This document shows, in pieces, positions 55,837 to 63,383 of a DNA stretch of 64,000 nucleotides. A program made the translations under genes and the position numbers. Position 1 is the stretch's first letter; each line of letters opens with the position of its first letter. The notes below the pieces were generated by a model, which was not told the origin of the DNA, did not search any database, and saw nothing but the letters and a program-made list of their open reading frames with translations. The stretch comes from Mucilaginibacter cryoferens (GTDB taxonomy: Bacteria; Bacteroidota; Bacteroidia; Sphingobacteriales; Sphingobacteriaceae), in NCBI RefSeq assembly GCF_014205845.1, contig NZ_JACHCR010000001.1, positions 434,001 to 498,000 on the forward strand, in the 5' to 3' direction.

Positions 55837-55872
55837 GGTTAACAAAAGGTAACCGGTTACCTTTTGTTAACC
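55837..55872. promoter_or_regulatory. Perfect 36-bp palindrome, probable HxlR operator
   Basis: Two inverted copies of GGTTAACAAAAGGTAACC meet back to back with no mismatch. Each 18-mer is itself nearly a dyad (GGTTAAC-N4-GGTAACC), so two regulator dimers could bind. It lies between divergent hxlR and phzF, 11 bp from the former start codon and 56 bp from the latter. Confidence 0.85.
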
Positions 55873-55898
55873 GATGATAAAAGTAAACTATTAGTATT

Positions 55899-55906
55899 TA
55901 TTTTTG
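55899..55906 (+). promoter_or_regulatory. -7 box of phzF-like gene promoter
   Basis: TATTTTTG matches TAnnTTTG and lies 22 bp before the ATG at 55929, so it is a good candidate for the promoter. It sits 27 bp after the palindrome; no -33 TTG was found at normal spacing. Confidence 0.5.
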
Positions 55907-55928
55907 AATAAAATAAAAATATAAGTCG

Positions 55929-56813
55929 ATGAAAACACTTGATTATTATGTTGTTGATGTATTTACCAACCAACGGTACAAAGGCAATCAATTAGCCGTA
56001 GTATATACCAATAACGATCTTGACATTAACCAATATCACGATATTTCGCGGGAGTTTGGCTACTCAGAAACCTCTTTCGTGCACTATTCCACAACAGAAA
56101 ATGTATTTAAGGTACGCTCCTTTACCCAGGCAAAGCACGAGGTTATAGGCGCGGGGCACAATTTGCTGGGTGCGGTATGTTTGGCCCTGCTTAAAAAATG
56201 GGATATTTTTAAAACCCACGGCGATAAACCCTGGGTGATGATAAAAGACGATAAGATTTTTTTAGAAATTACAGCCCAGGATGGCTTGCCCTATGTTGGT
56301 ATGAAGCAAAGCCCGGCAGAGATTGTTAAAACCGTACCCATTGAAGTGATTGCTCCCGCTATCGGGTTAACCGCTGCCGATCTGGACCTTAATGGTTGGG
56401 ACGTTAATATTGTAAAAACCGAGGTGGCGCACCTGATGGTGCCCGTGAAAAACAGGGCATTGCTGCAAAAAGCCGTATCTAATAAGTTATTGTTAAAGGC
56501 AGCATCGGCAAAGTTTGGCTTTGAGGGATGCTATTTATTTACAACCGACAATGCCGATACCGGCAACCTGGCCGAAGCAAGGTTTTTTAATCCTAGTATA
56601 GGGATAGACGAAGACCCGGCAACCGGCACCGCCGCCGGACCATTAGCCGGCTACCTTGAAAAGCTTGGCCACATTGCCCAAAACCAAAATTTCAGAATAT
56701 TACAGGGCGAATTTGTAAATCAACCTTCGCACATACACGTAAAGGTGGTTGATGATGGCGTTTGGGTAAGCGGCTCTTCGGTAATTGTAATGGAGGGGAA
56801 GCTATATGTGTAG
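55929..56813 (+). CDS. PhzF family epimerase/isomerase-like protein, copy 1
   Basis: A 294-residue protein of the PhzF/diaminopimelate-epimerase fold. Expected residues are visible: Glu47 (YSETSFV), the conserved GAGHNLLGAVCLAL near residue 77, and DEDPATGTAAGPLAGYL near the C-terminal domain. The start ATG gives MKTLDYYVVDVF, the usual opening. PhzF catalyses trans-2,3-dihydro-3-hydroxyanthranilate isomerisation in phenazine producers; single copies elsewhere have unknown substrates. It is divergent from hxlR behind the 36-bp palindrome, so probably regulated by it. A second, less similar PhzF lies at 62250. Confidence 0.9.
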   Translation: MKTLDYYVVDVFTNQRYKGNQLAVVYTNNDLDINQYHDISREFGYSETSFVHYSTTENVFKVRSFTQAKHEVIGAGHNLLGAVCLALLKKWDIFKTHGDKPWVMIKDDKIFLEITAQDGLPYVGMKQSPAEIVKTVPIEVIAPAIGLTAADLDLNGWDVNIVKTEVAHLMVPVKNRALLQKAVSNKLLLKAASAKFGFEGCYLFTTDNADTGNLAEARFFNPSIGIDEDPATGTAAGPLAGYLEKLGHIAQNQNFRILQGEFVNQPSHIHVKVVDDGVWVSGSSVIVMEGKLYV

Positions 56814-56950
56814 CACGCGCTGCAAACGCAATTTATAATTAACAAATTGATGTTGATTACTAAACATATTTTAAATAACTTTAAATCAATAGTTTTAATA
56901 ATTCATAACCAATATTATTAATTAAAAAACCTAAACCAAACCAATCAATT

Positions 56951-57976
56951 ATGAGCTGTAAATGCAACATTATCCCCAAATATGTCAAGGACATATTGGT
57001 AGTGGATGGCTTCCTTGACAACCAGATAATGACCGGGTCGCTGGAAATTGACAAGTTTTTCAGGCTGCAAAAAACGCAGCGCTCGCTTAAACTTATCTCG
57101 GGCTTTGCCACCGCGCCTGCTACCGGAACTGCCGCCAGAACAATTTGCAATTGCAAAAACACCAAAACGTTTCATAAACATGTTGTTATTAAAGAGGGCG
57201 GACCAAATGTTGCCGACCCTGATGCCAACCTGGCTTATGAATACGCCGGTGTTGTAAGAGATTATTACAAAAACGTACTTGGCCGCAACTCGCTTGATAA
57301 TAACGGCCTTAACCTGGAGTTTAACATTCATTATGATAAGGCTTATGATAACGCGTTTTGGAACGGCGAGGTAATGGTTTTTGGCGATGGCGACGGCCAC
57401 ATGTTTGATCATTTTGTAAAAGGCCTGGATGTTATTGGGCACGAACTAACCCACGGTGTTGTGCAATACACCGCCGGTTTAACCGATGATGAGTTTCCCG
57501 GAACTTTAAATGAGCATGTTGCCGATGTTTTTGGCACCGTAATAAAACAATACCACAAAGGGCAAAATGCCCAAACGGCCGATTGGTTAATTGGCGACGA
57601 AATAGTTTTGCCGGCATTTCCGGGTAAGGCATTGCGATCTATGAAAGCCCCCGGCACCGCCTTTAACAACGATCCGCAGCCCGATAACATGGCAAATTAC
57701 AAGCCATGGAACGGCGATCCACATTTAAATAATGGCATCCCTAACCGGGCATTTTATTTAGTTGCCGCCGGTGGTGCTGCCATACATGGCCTTGATACAC
57801 CATTGGCTGGCAAACTGTGGTACCAGGCCTTGTTGATATTAAAGCCCAATAGCAATTTTAAAGATCTTTATAACGCGGTACACCAAAAAGCCACAGATAT
57901 GGCAACCGCCAGCGTTTTACCAGCCAATGCGGCCGCTGTGGTCGACAATGCATTTAAAACAGTAGGGATAATTTAA
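56951..57976 (+). CDS. M4 metallopeptidase, protealysin-like
   Basis: A 341-residue zinc peptidase. Zinc ligands and catalytic Glu are in HELTH (His164, Glu165, His168), with the third ligand Glu188 in TLNEHVADV and a probable catalytic His in DPHLNNGIPNRAFYL. There is no signal peptide, and the N-terminus (MSCKCNIIPKYVKDIL) resembles the short propeptide of protealysin-type enzymes rather than thermolysin's long one. So it may be made in the cytoplasm and processed. Its stop overlaps the next start (TAATG), so it is coupled to the emfourin-like gene. Confidence 0.9.
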   Translation: MSCKCNIIPKYVKDILVVDGFLDNQIMTGSLEIDKFFRLQKTQRSLKLISGFATAPATGTAARTICNCKNTKTFHKHVVIKEGGPNVADPDANLAYEYAGVVRDYYKNVLGRNSLDNNGLNLEFNIHYDKAYDNAFWNGEVMVFGDGDGHMFDHFVKGLDVIGHELTHGVVQYTAGLTDDEFPGTLNEHVADVFGTVIKQYHKGQNAQTADWLIGDEIVLPAFPGKALRSMKAPGTAFNNDPQPDNMANYKPWNGDPHLNNGIPNRAFYLVAAGGAAIHGLDTPLAGKLWYQALLILKPNSNFKDLYNAVHQKATDMATASVLPANAAAVVDNAFKTVGII

Positions 57977-58257
57977 TGAAATTTAATTTTAGCGTAACAG
58001 GGGGTATTGCGGGTTTAACACGTACATTAAACGATGATGCCGACGCGCTTCCCCCCTCTTACGCTAAATTATTTACGCTGATAACCAAAGTTGATAGTAA
58101 CGCTATTAAACCCCGCAATCCATTAGCCAGGGATATGTTTGTTTACAAACTGAGTTTTGATACTGATGGTAAACACACCCAACTAGTTTTCTCCGACGAT
58201 AATATTCCATCTCAATTTGAACCGCTGATCTCCTATCTGCGGCAAAAGGCCGTCTGA
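57976..58257 (+). CDS. Emfourin-like M4-peptidase inhibitor
   Basis: A 93-residue protein starting at ATG 57976, overlapping the peptidase stop by 1 nt. It has a ferredoxin-like short fold pattern: KFNFSVTGGIAGLTRTL at the start, RDMFVYKLSFDTDGK in the middle and a Leu-rich end (LISYLRQKAV). This matches the emfourin family, described as an intracellular inhibitor encoded next to protealysin. The proposal is that it keeps the peptidase inactive in the cell. The family call rests on motif resemblance and tight gene linkage. Confidence 0.75.
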   Translation: MKFNFSVTGGIAGLTRTLNDDADALPPSYAKLFTLITKVDSNAIKPRNPLARDMFVYKLSFDTDGKHTQLVFSDDNIPSQFEPLISYLRQKAV

Positions 58258-58668
58258 TTTATTTTCCTTTATTCAAAAGGGTAAAAACGTTATTTTGTGC
58301 ATTTACAGTAACATATATACACATTACCCTACTATATGTACACATCTTTTAGATTCCTATCAGTAAATAAAAAAATGACATTTCGAACGAAGTACGAGGA
58401 TAAACTATCTCTTGAGCGATAGCGAAAAAAATTTTACACCATGCATAGCAGCATTGCAAAGCGTATAAGATACGCTCACCCTTTCCCCAAACATGGCCAC
58501 CCTTCAAGGGTTCCAAATAACAATCTTTTTCTTTAATAATAACCTGATACTTGTGTACAAACAGTAGTTCGAAAGGGGAATTAAAAAGCCTTTCAAATAA
58601 CAATTTCATCCCCACAAAATTTAATACCCAATTCACCGTTACATAGCTAACCTATCATAATTAGCTAA
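58258..58668. other. 411-bp intergenic region with short palindromes
   Basis: No gene is supported; a 95-residue minus-strand frame has no family features. It holds a half-repeat TTTCGAACGAAGTACGAGG like the arms of the dispersed elements, a small palindrome GCGTATaagATACGC (about 58461-58475) and CCCTTCAAGGG (about 58501-58511). Confidence 0.45.
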
Positions 58669-58971
58669 ATGATCTATTCGTTAAAAATTACCTGGTATTT
58701 TTATAAAGCCATCATGGTATGGTGCATAATAGCTTCATTGGCCTGTATATATTATTTATGCTCACGCCAGTTAAACGTACCCTTCGCTATTATTTGTAAA
58801 CTGGCAAGTTACGCCGCCATTTTGGGTGTACAGTACCTCAACTTTAACGCAACCAAAACGTACTTTTATTTTCGCAACGCAGGCTTCAATATTAACCGCC
58901 TATATCTTTATGCATTCAGCCTGGATTTTGTGGCCTTCATCATCCTTTTATCACTCTCAACCATCCGCTAA
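58669..58971 (+). CDS. Three-helix membrane protein, partner of an ABC ATPase
   Basis: A 100-residue protein with three hydrophobic stretches: IMVWCIIASLACIYYLC, FAIICKLASYAAILGVQYLN and LYAFSLDFVAFIILLSL. Not recognised as a known family. It ends two bp before the ABC ATPase start, so the two are coupled, and may form a minimal membrane-tethered ABC system. Its small size rules out a standard transport permease of six helices unless it is an oligomer. Function unknown. Confidence 0.7.
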   Translation: MIYSLKITWYFYKAIMVWCIIASLACIYYLCSRQLNVPFAIICKLASYAAILGVQYLNFNATKTYFYFRNAGFNINRLYLYAFSLDFVAFIILLSLSTIR

Positions 58972-58973
58972 AT

Positions 58974-59639
58974 TTGGAGCCACTTATTTTAAAAACCGAC
59001 AGCGTAGTATTGGAGTTTGATGGGCGTAAAATACTACAGGATGTTTACCTGGAATGTAAACAAGGCGAAGTACTGGGTATTCTTGGTCGTAACGGCTGTG
59101 GTAAGTCATCGTTGTTAAGGATCATCTTCGGCACCCTTACTCCTGCTTATAAACACATCAGTATCAACGGCCAATACATTAAAAAAGGCTATCAAAATAT
59201 GCGGATAGCATACCTCCCGCAACATAATTATCTGCCCAAGGGCATCAAAATAAAAAAACTGGCCCAAGCCATTATCGACAGTCGTTTTTGGGATGATTTC
59301 TCCTCCCATCCCATCTATCGCGATTACCACGAAAAAACAATTGCAGAACTATCTGGCGGCGAGCTGCGCCAACTGGAAACCCTGATGGTAATTTATAGTA
59401 AGGCCGATTTTATTTTACTGGATGAACCCTTTACCCACATCTCGCCCATACAGGCCGAAGCCTTTAAAGCCATCATTAAAAAATGCGCCAAAGTAAAAGG
59501 CATCATTTTAACAGATCATCAGTATTACAATATTTTGGATGTGAGCGACAGAATTATACTAATAACCGATGGCTACACCAGGCCTATCAAACACAAGGAC
59601 GAGCTGGTTACTTATGGGTATGTGAGCCATATTAATTAA
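58974..59639 (+). CDS. ABC transporter ATP-binding protein
   Basis: A 221-residue ATPase with Walker A GRNGCGKSS (38-46), signature LSGGE, Walker B FILLDEP and H-loop TDH. The start is TTG at 58974, just after the stop of the membrane gene; no better ATG is in the right place. No permease of usual size is adjacent, only the three-helix protein. The C-terminal region after the ATPase core is short. Function unknown. It may pump a small molecule or act as a sensor. The next gene starts 56 bp downstream. Confidence 0.88.
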   Translation: MEPLILKTDSVVLEFDGRKILQDVYLECKQGEVLGILGRNGCGKSSLLRIIFGTLTPAYKHISINGQYIKKGYQNMRIAYLPQHNYLPKGIKIKKLAQAIIDSRFWDDFSSHPIYRDYHEKTIAELSGGELRQLETLMVIYSKADFILLDEPFTHISPIQAEAFKAIIKKCAKVKGIILTDHQYYNILDVSDRIILITDGYTRPIKHKDELVTYGYVSHIN

Positions 59640-59695
59640 AATCAACCTGTTGTAACATATAATCGTTTTGCACTGTCTACTACATAAACAGCCCT

Positions 59696-60679
59696 GTGAT
59701 ACGCCGGTTCTATTTATACATGATGATATTGCTATTGATGGCTGGCTGGCAAAAAGGTGAGTGCAGTAGCCTGGTATCTGTTAATGGCATTACCTTCAAA
59801 AACGCCGTTCGCAGTCCCGACCCTGATCCATCCGGAGATTTCAACACACTGATAGTACCTATAAAGCGGGCGGGCAACCTCATCATTGTTGAGGCGCAGA
59901 TTGATTCTGTAGCAGGCAATTTTGTACTGGATACCGGCGCACCTTACCTCGTTTTAAACGCTACTTACTTTAGAGATATGCCCCACATAGCCGAGCAGGA
60001 ATCGGCCGGATTAAATGGCAGTGCCCCCGGCTCCTTTACCACGGAGGTGCATAACTTTAATATTCTCGACCTCCACTACCCCCGCCTTACCGCAGATGTT
60101 ACAGACCTATCGGCTATTGAAAATGGGAAAAACATTAAAATATTAGGTTTATTAGGCACCCGGCTATTTAACAAATTGGCCATCACTGTTGATCTGTTTC
60201 GCAATACGCTTTATATCCACAAGCTTAACGACGATGGAGAAATACCCCTTGCCGAAAAAGCTTTTCATGACCCGTGGATGGTAACACCGTTTAAATACAT
60301 GAACGATATTATTTTTATTAAAGGTGCTGCCAACAATAACACCATGTGGTTTGCTTTTGACAGCGGCGCCGAAACTAACCTTATGGATTACGACAGGGTA
60401 CGCAAGTTGCTACCGGGCATGCAGGTAATTAGCCGAACCAAAACAACGGGGGTTGGCGGCTCATCATCGGAGGTGATTTACGCGCGGTTTGATACCCTTA
60501 CCATTGGCGGGCGCAGGTTTATAAAAAACAGGGTACTGTTAACCAACCTCGATAAAATGGGCAAGGCCTACGGGCATTCTGTTGATGGCATTCTGGGGTA
60601 CGATTTTTTTATCCGGGGCATCTTTACCATCAACTTTGTGAAAAAAGAATTTGAAATGTACATTTACACTAACCAGTAG
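59696..60679 (+). CDS. Secreted aspartyl protease with two DTG/DSG motifs
   Basis: A 327-residue protein with an N-terminal signal or anchor (MIRRFYLYMMILLLMAG; start GTG at 59696, or ATG at 59720). Two active-site motifs are visible: DTG at 79-81 (NFVLDTGAPYLVLN) and DSG at 222-224 (AFDSGAETNLM). So one chain has both halves of a pepsin-like active site, a retropepsin-style layout fused as one. Each is followed by a hydrophobic strand. It is followed 1 bp later by the CBM48-type gene, so it belongs to a two-gene unit. Substrate and target unknown. Confidence 0.8.
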   Translation: MIRRFYLYMMILLLMAGWQKGECSSLVSVNGITFKNAVRSPDPDPSGDFNTLIVPIKRAGNLIIVEAQIDSVAGNFVLDTGAPYLVLNATYFRDMPHIAEQESAGLNGSAPGSFTTEVHNFNILDLHYPRLTADVTDLSAIENGKNIKILGLLGTRLFNKLAITVDLFRNTLYIHKLNDDGEIPLAEKAFHDPWMVTPFKYMNDIIFIKGAANNNTMWFAFDSGAETNLMDYDRVRKLLPGMQVISRTKTTGVGGSSSEVIYARFDTLTIGGRRFIKNRVLLTNLDKMGKAYGHSVDGILGYDFFIRGIFTINFVKKEFEMYIYTNQ

Positions 60680-60680
60680 T

Positions 60681-62120
60681 ATGAAAAAGTGCAGATCGGT
60701 ATTTTTTGTTTTTTTGTTGCTCGGCTGCATAGCGGCGAGGGCGCAAAAACGCGGTTCGCTTATTTTAGGAAAAGATCACCTGGTACTGGTAATAGATTTG
60801 CATTCATCAAAAAACCAGCTGGATAGTCTGCTTAAAGCTGCCGGGGTAAATGGTGCAAATACCGCAGCCATTTACAAAGGCGATTACAGCACCTTGAAAA
60901 AAGATGGCTGGAAACTTACCCGGCGGCTTAAAACCACCCTGCAATTTAACAGATCGTTGGCTGCACTCAACGCCAACCCGCCGGGGCAACCCTACCTAAT
61001 AACCAGCAATTTTTCGGGCGATAAGGATACACAAGCCGGCGAACCCGGTTACCCTGCCGATGAACCTTACGGCATTAACCGTTTTTCGGCAATTACCGTA
61101 CGCGAGCTGCCATCTGGTGCTACCCGCTTCTTTCTGCCCGGATATTTAGGCGCAAAACGGGTACAGCTATCGGGCAGTTTTAACAGGTGGAGCACCCTCA
61201 AAGGCGTAATGGCCAAAACAGATAGCGGCTGGGTTGCCGATGTAAAACTTACACCCGGTGTATACGAGTATAAATACATTATAAACGGCCGCTGGCAGCA
61301 CGATAAAACCAATCTGTTACAACATCCCGATGGCTTTAACGATATCAACTCGGTTTATTACCGTTACAACCGCACATTCCTGCTCCCGGGATTTGCCAAT
61401 GCGCATAAAATAACACTGGCGGGCAGCTTTAACAAATGGGATGCAAACGGCATAGTACTGCAAAAAAAAGGAAGCAATTGGGAAACTAAACTTTACCTGC
61501 ACGATGGTATGCACACCTATCGCTTTTTAGTTGATGGTAAATGGATAGCCGACCCCAACAACCCAGCCACCGTAAAAGATGCTGAAGGCCATATTAACTC
61601 GGTAATAAACCTGGGCGAAATAGTTAACTTTAAACTCAATGGCTATTCAAATGCAAAAAAAGTTTACCTGGCAGGCGGCTTTAATAACTGGAAACCCAAT
61701 GAGATAAGCCTTAAAAAAACTGCCACCGGTTGGGCTTTGCCTTTAATAATACCTGCCGGCAACTTTGGCTATAAATTTATAGTAGACGGCCAGTGGATAA
61801 CCGACCCATTAAACCCGCGCCATGTAAGCGAAGGCGGCGAGTACAACTCTTTTGTTGCAGTAAAACCCAATTACACCTTTGCATTAAAGGGCTATACAAA
61901 CAGTAAAGTGATACATATTGCCGGCAGCTTTAACAACTGGGACCCCGATGGTTTTACCATGGCCCATACCGGCAACGAATGGACAATTAGCCTGTGCCTG
62001 AAGCCGGGCAAATACCTCTATAAATATATTATTGACGGCAACTGGATAGCCGACCCCGCAAATAAATTATATGAACCTAACGAATATAATTCCCAAAATT
62101 CTGTTTTATGGATAGAGTGA
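60681..62120 (+). CDS. Secreted protein with four tandem CBM48/AMPK-type glycogen-binding repeats
   Basis: A 479-residue exported protein; start ATG 60681 (MKKCRSVFFVFLLLGC), which fits a signal with a possible lipobox at Cys16. Four repeats of about 80 residues begin near 149, 232, 317 and 399; each has G-S/G-F-N-x-W (VQLSGSFNRW, ITLAGSFNKW, VYLAGGFNNW, IHIAGSFNNW) and an ending YKYIxxGxW followed by DP. This is the CBM48/AMPK glycogen-binding pattern. No catalytic domain is visible. The first 140 residues are unknown. It may be a glycan-binding surface protein, translated with the aspartyl protease just upstream. Confidence 0.82.
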   Translation: MKKCRSVFFVFLLLGCIAARAQKRGSLILGKDHLVLVIDLHSSKNQLDSLLKAAGVNGANTAAIYKGDYSTLKKDGWKLTRRLKTTLQFNRSLAALNANPPGQPYLITSNFSGDKDTQAGEPGYPADEPYGINRFSAITVRELPSGATRFFLPGYLGAKRVQLSGSFNRWSTLKGVMAKTDSGWVADVKLTPGVYEYKYIINGRWQHDKTNLLQHPDGFNDINSVYYRYNRTFLLPGFANAHKITLAGSFNKWDANGIVLQKKGSNWETKLYLHDGMHTYRFLVDGKWIADPNNPATVKDAEGHINSVINLGEIVNFKLNGYSNAKKVYLAGGFNNWKPNEISLKKTATGWALPLIIPAGNFGYKFIVDGQWITDPLNPRHVSEGGEYNSFVAVKPNYTFALKGYTNSKVIHIAGSFNNWDPDGFTMAHTGNEWTISLCLKPGKYLYKYIIDGNWIADPANKLYEPNEYNSQNSVLWIE

Positions 62121-62249
62121 TTTGGTGAGTGACGAAAAGAGAATGGTGAGTAGCCGGCTAAACTATATGTATTGAAGTTAGTCCTTTATCATTTGTCCAA
62201 AAATCCTTTATCTAAAAATCACTATATTAGCTACACCAGAATAAACATC

Positions 62250-63041
62250 ATGACTATCCCTATATACCAGGCTGATGCCTTTACAGCTCAATTATTTGGC
62301 GGCAACCCGGCGGCTATTTGTCCGCTTACCGATTGGCTGCCCGATGCTACCATGCAAAAGATAGCCATTGAAAATAACCTGGCCGAAACCGCCTTTTTTG
62401 TAAAAACCGAAACGGGCTACAAACTACGCTGGTTTACCCCCGAATATGAGATAGATCTTTGCGGCCACGCCACCCTGGCATCCGCCCATATATTGTTTAC
62501 CGAACTGGGTTTTACCGGCGACGAAATTCATTTTGAAACTGCCAAAGCGGGCACCCTTCATATTAAACGCGATGGCGATAAATATACCATGGATTTCCCC
62601 TCAAGGCCGCCCATCCCTATAGAGCCACCAAACGGACTGGCCGAGGCTTTAGGCGATAAACAGCCCCTGGCGTTTTACAGATCAAGAGATTATTTTTTGG
62701 TTTACGAAACAGAACAAGACATCAAAGATATTACACCCGACTTTTTCGCGCTATCTAAAATGGATACCGTGGGCGTAATTGTAACAGCTCCCGGCGACAA
62801 CTCCGACTTTGTATCGCGCTTCTTCGCACCCGGTGCGGGCATTGCCGAAGATCCGGTTACCGGCTCGGCGCATTGTAACCTTATCCCCTATTGGGCAAAA
62901 AAACTGGGTAAAAACCAACTCCACGCCTACCAGATCTCGGCCCGCCGCGGCGAACTCTGGTGCGAGCTAAAAGGCGATCGTGTGCTGATGAGCGGCAAAG
63001 CGGTTACTTATTTAAAGGGGGAGATTTCGTTTGGTCATTAG
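62250..63041 (+). CDS. PhzF family protein, copy 2
   Basis: A 263-residue protein of PhzF fold. I used ATG 62250 (MTIPIYQADAFTAQLFGGNP), the usual opening; an upstream frame to 62172 would add a non-family N-terminus. Glu46 (NLAETAFF), LCGHATLASAHIL and EDPVTGSAHCNLIPYW are the family's conserved segments. It is closer to the common PhzF/YddE group than copy 1. Its stop codon lies in the first copy of a heptamer repeat. Substrate unknown. Confidence 0.92.
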   Translation: MTIPIYQADAFTAQLFGGNPAAICPLTDWLPDATMQKIAIENNLAETAFFVKTETGYKLRWFTPEYEIDLCGHATLASAHILFTELGFTGDEIHFETAKAGTLHIKRDGDKYTMDFPSRPPIPIEPPNGLAEALGDKQPLAFYRSRDYFLVYETEQDIKDITPDFFALSKMDTVGVIVTAPGDNSDFVSRFFAPGAGIAEDPVTGSAHCNLIPYWAKKLGKNQLHAYQISARRGELWCELKGDRVLMSGKAVTYLKGEISFGH

Positions 63042-63110
63042 TCATTAGTCATTAGTCATTAGTCATTAGTCATTAGTCATTAGTCATTAGTCATTAGTCA
63101 TTAGTCATTA
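63034..63110. repeat. Eleven tandem copies of GTCATTA
   Basis: 77 bp of a perfect 7-bp unit. The first copy includes the phzF stop codon (TAG at 63039-63041), so the repeat begins in the last codons. Copy number could change by slippage without altering the protein. Confidence 0.97.
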
Positions 63111-63383
63111 GTGGGAACTTGATTAAACTTGCTAAGTTTTAAAAACTTTGCAAGTTTCTCGCCGTTGAATAAATCTTTATTAATGACTGATAATGGCGTA
63201 TCCCTGTGTGCCGGGCTTTTAACTCCCGTGAGGTTTTGGCTTATGCCCGTTCAGAAAAAGTCCTTTATCCAAAAATCCTTGCTCGTTGCTCCAAAAAACC
63301 CTCTCTCCAAAAAAATACCAATAAAATCATTTTTTTATGATTACTTTGAAGGTTAAATTTTTGCAAGGGATACAACAATATAA
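63042..63383. other. 342-bp intergenic region before smc
   Basis: It holds the heptamer repeat, a 33-bp near-perfect palindrome at 63125-63157 and A+T-rich DNA with no gene that I can support. A 75-residue frame inside it has no protein-like features. The smc promoter must be at its right end. Confidence 0.55.
63125..63157. terminator. 33-bp near-perfect palindrome after phzF copy 2
   Basis: AAACTTGCTAAGTTTT, a single A, and AAAACTTTGCAAGTTT pair at 15 of 16 positions. It stands 15 bp past the heptamer repeat. It could be a terminator or a dispersed repeat. Confidence 0.55.

Noticed and set aside
58349..58636. A 95-residue minus-strand frame
   Set aside because: It crosses short palindromes and a dispersed-repeat half, is Cys/Phe-rich in an unusual way, and has no signal or motif.
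63129..63356. A 75-residue plus-strand frame before smc
   Set aside because: It begins in a palindrome and has low-complexity Ser/Lys/Phe content; no start context or family similarity.
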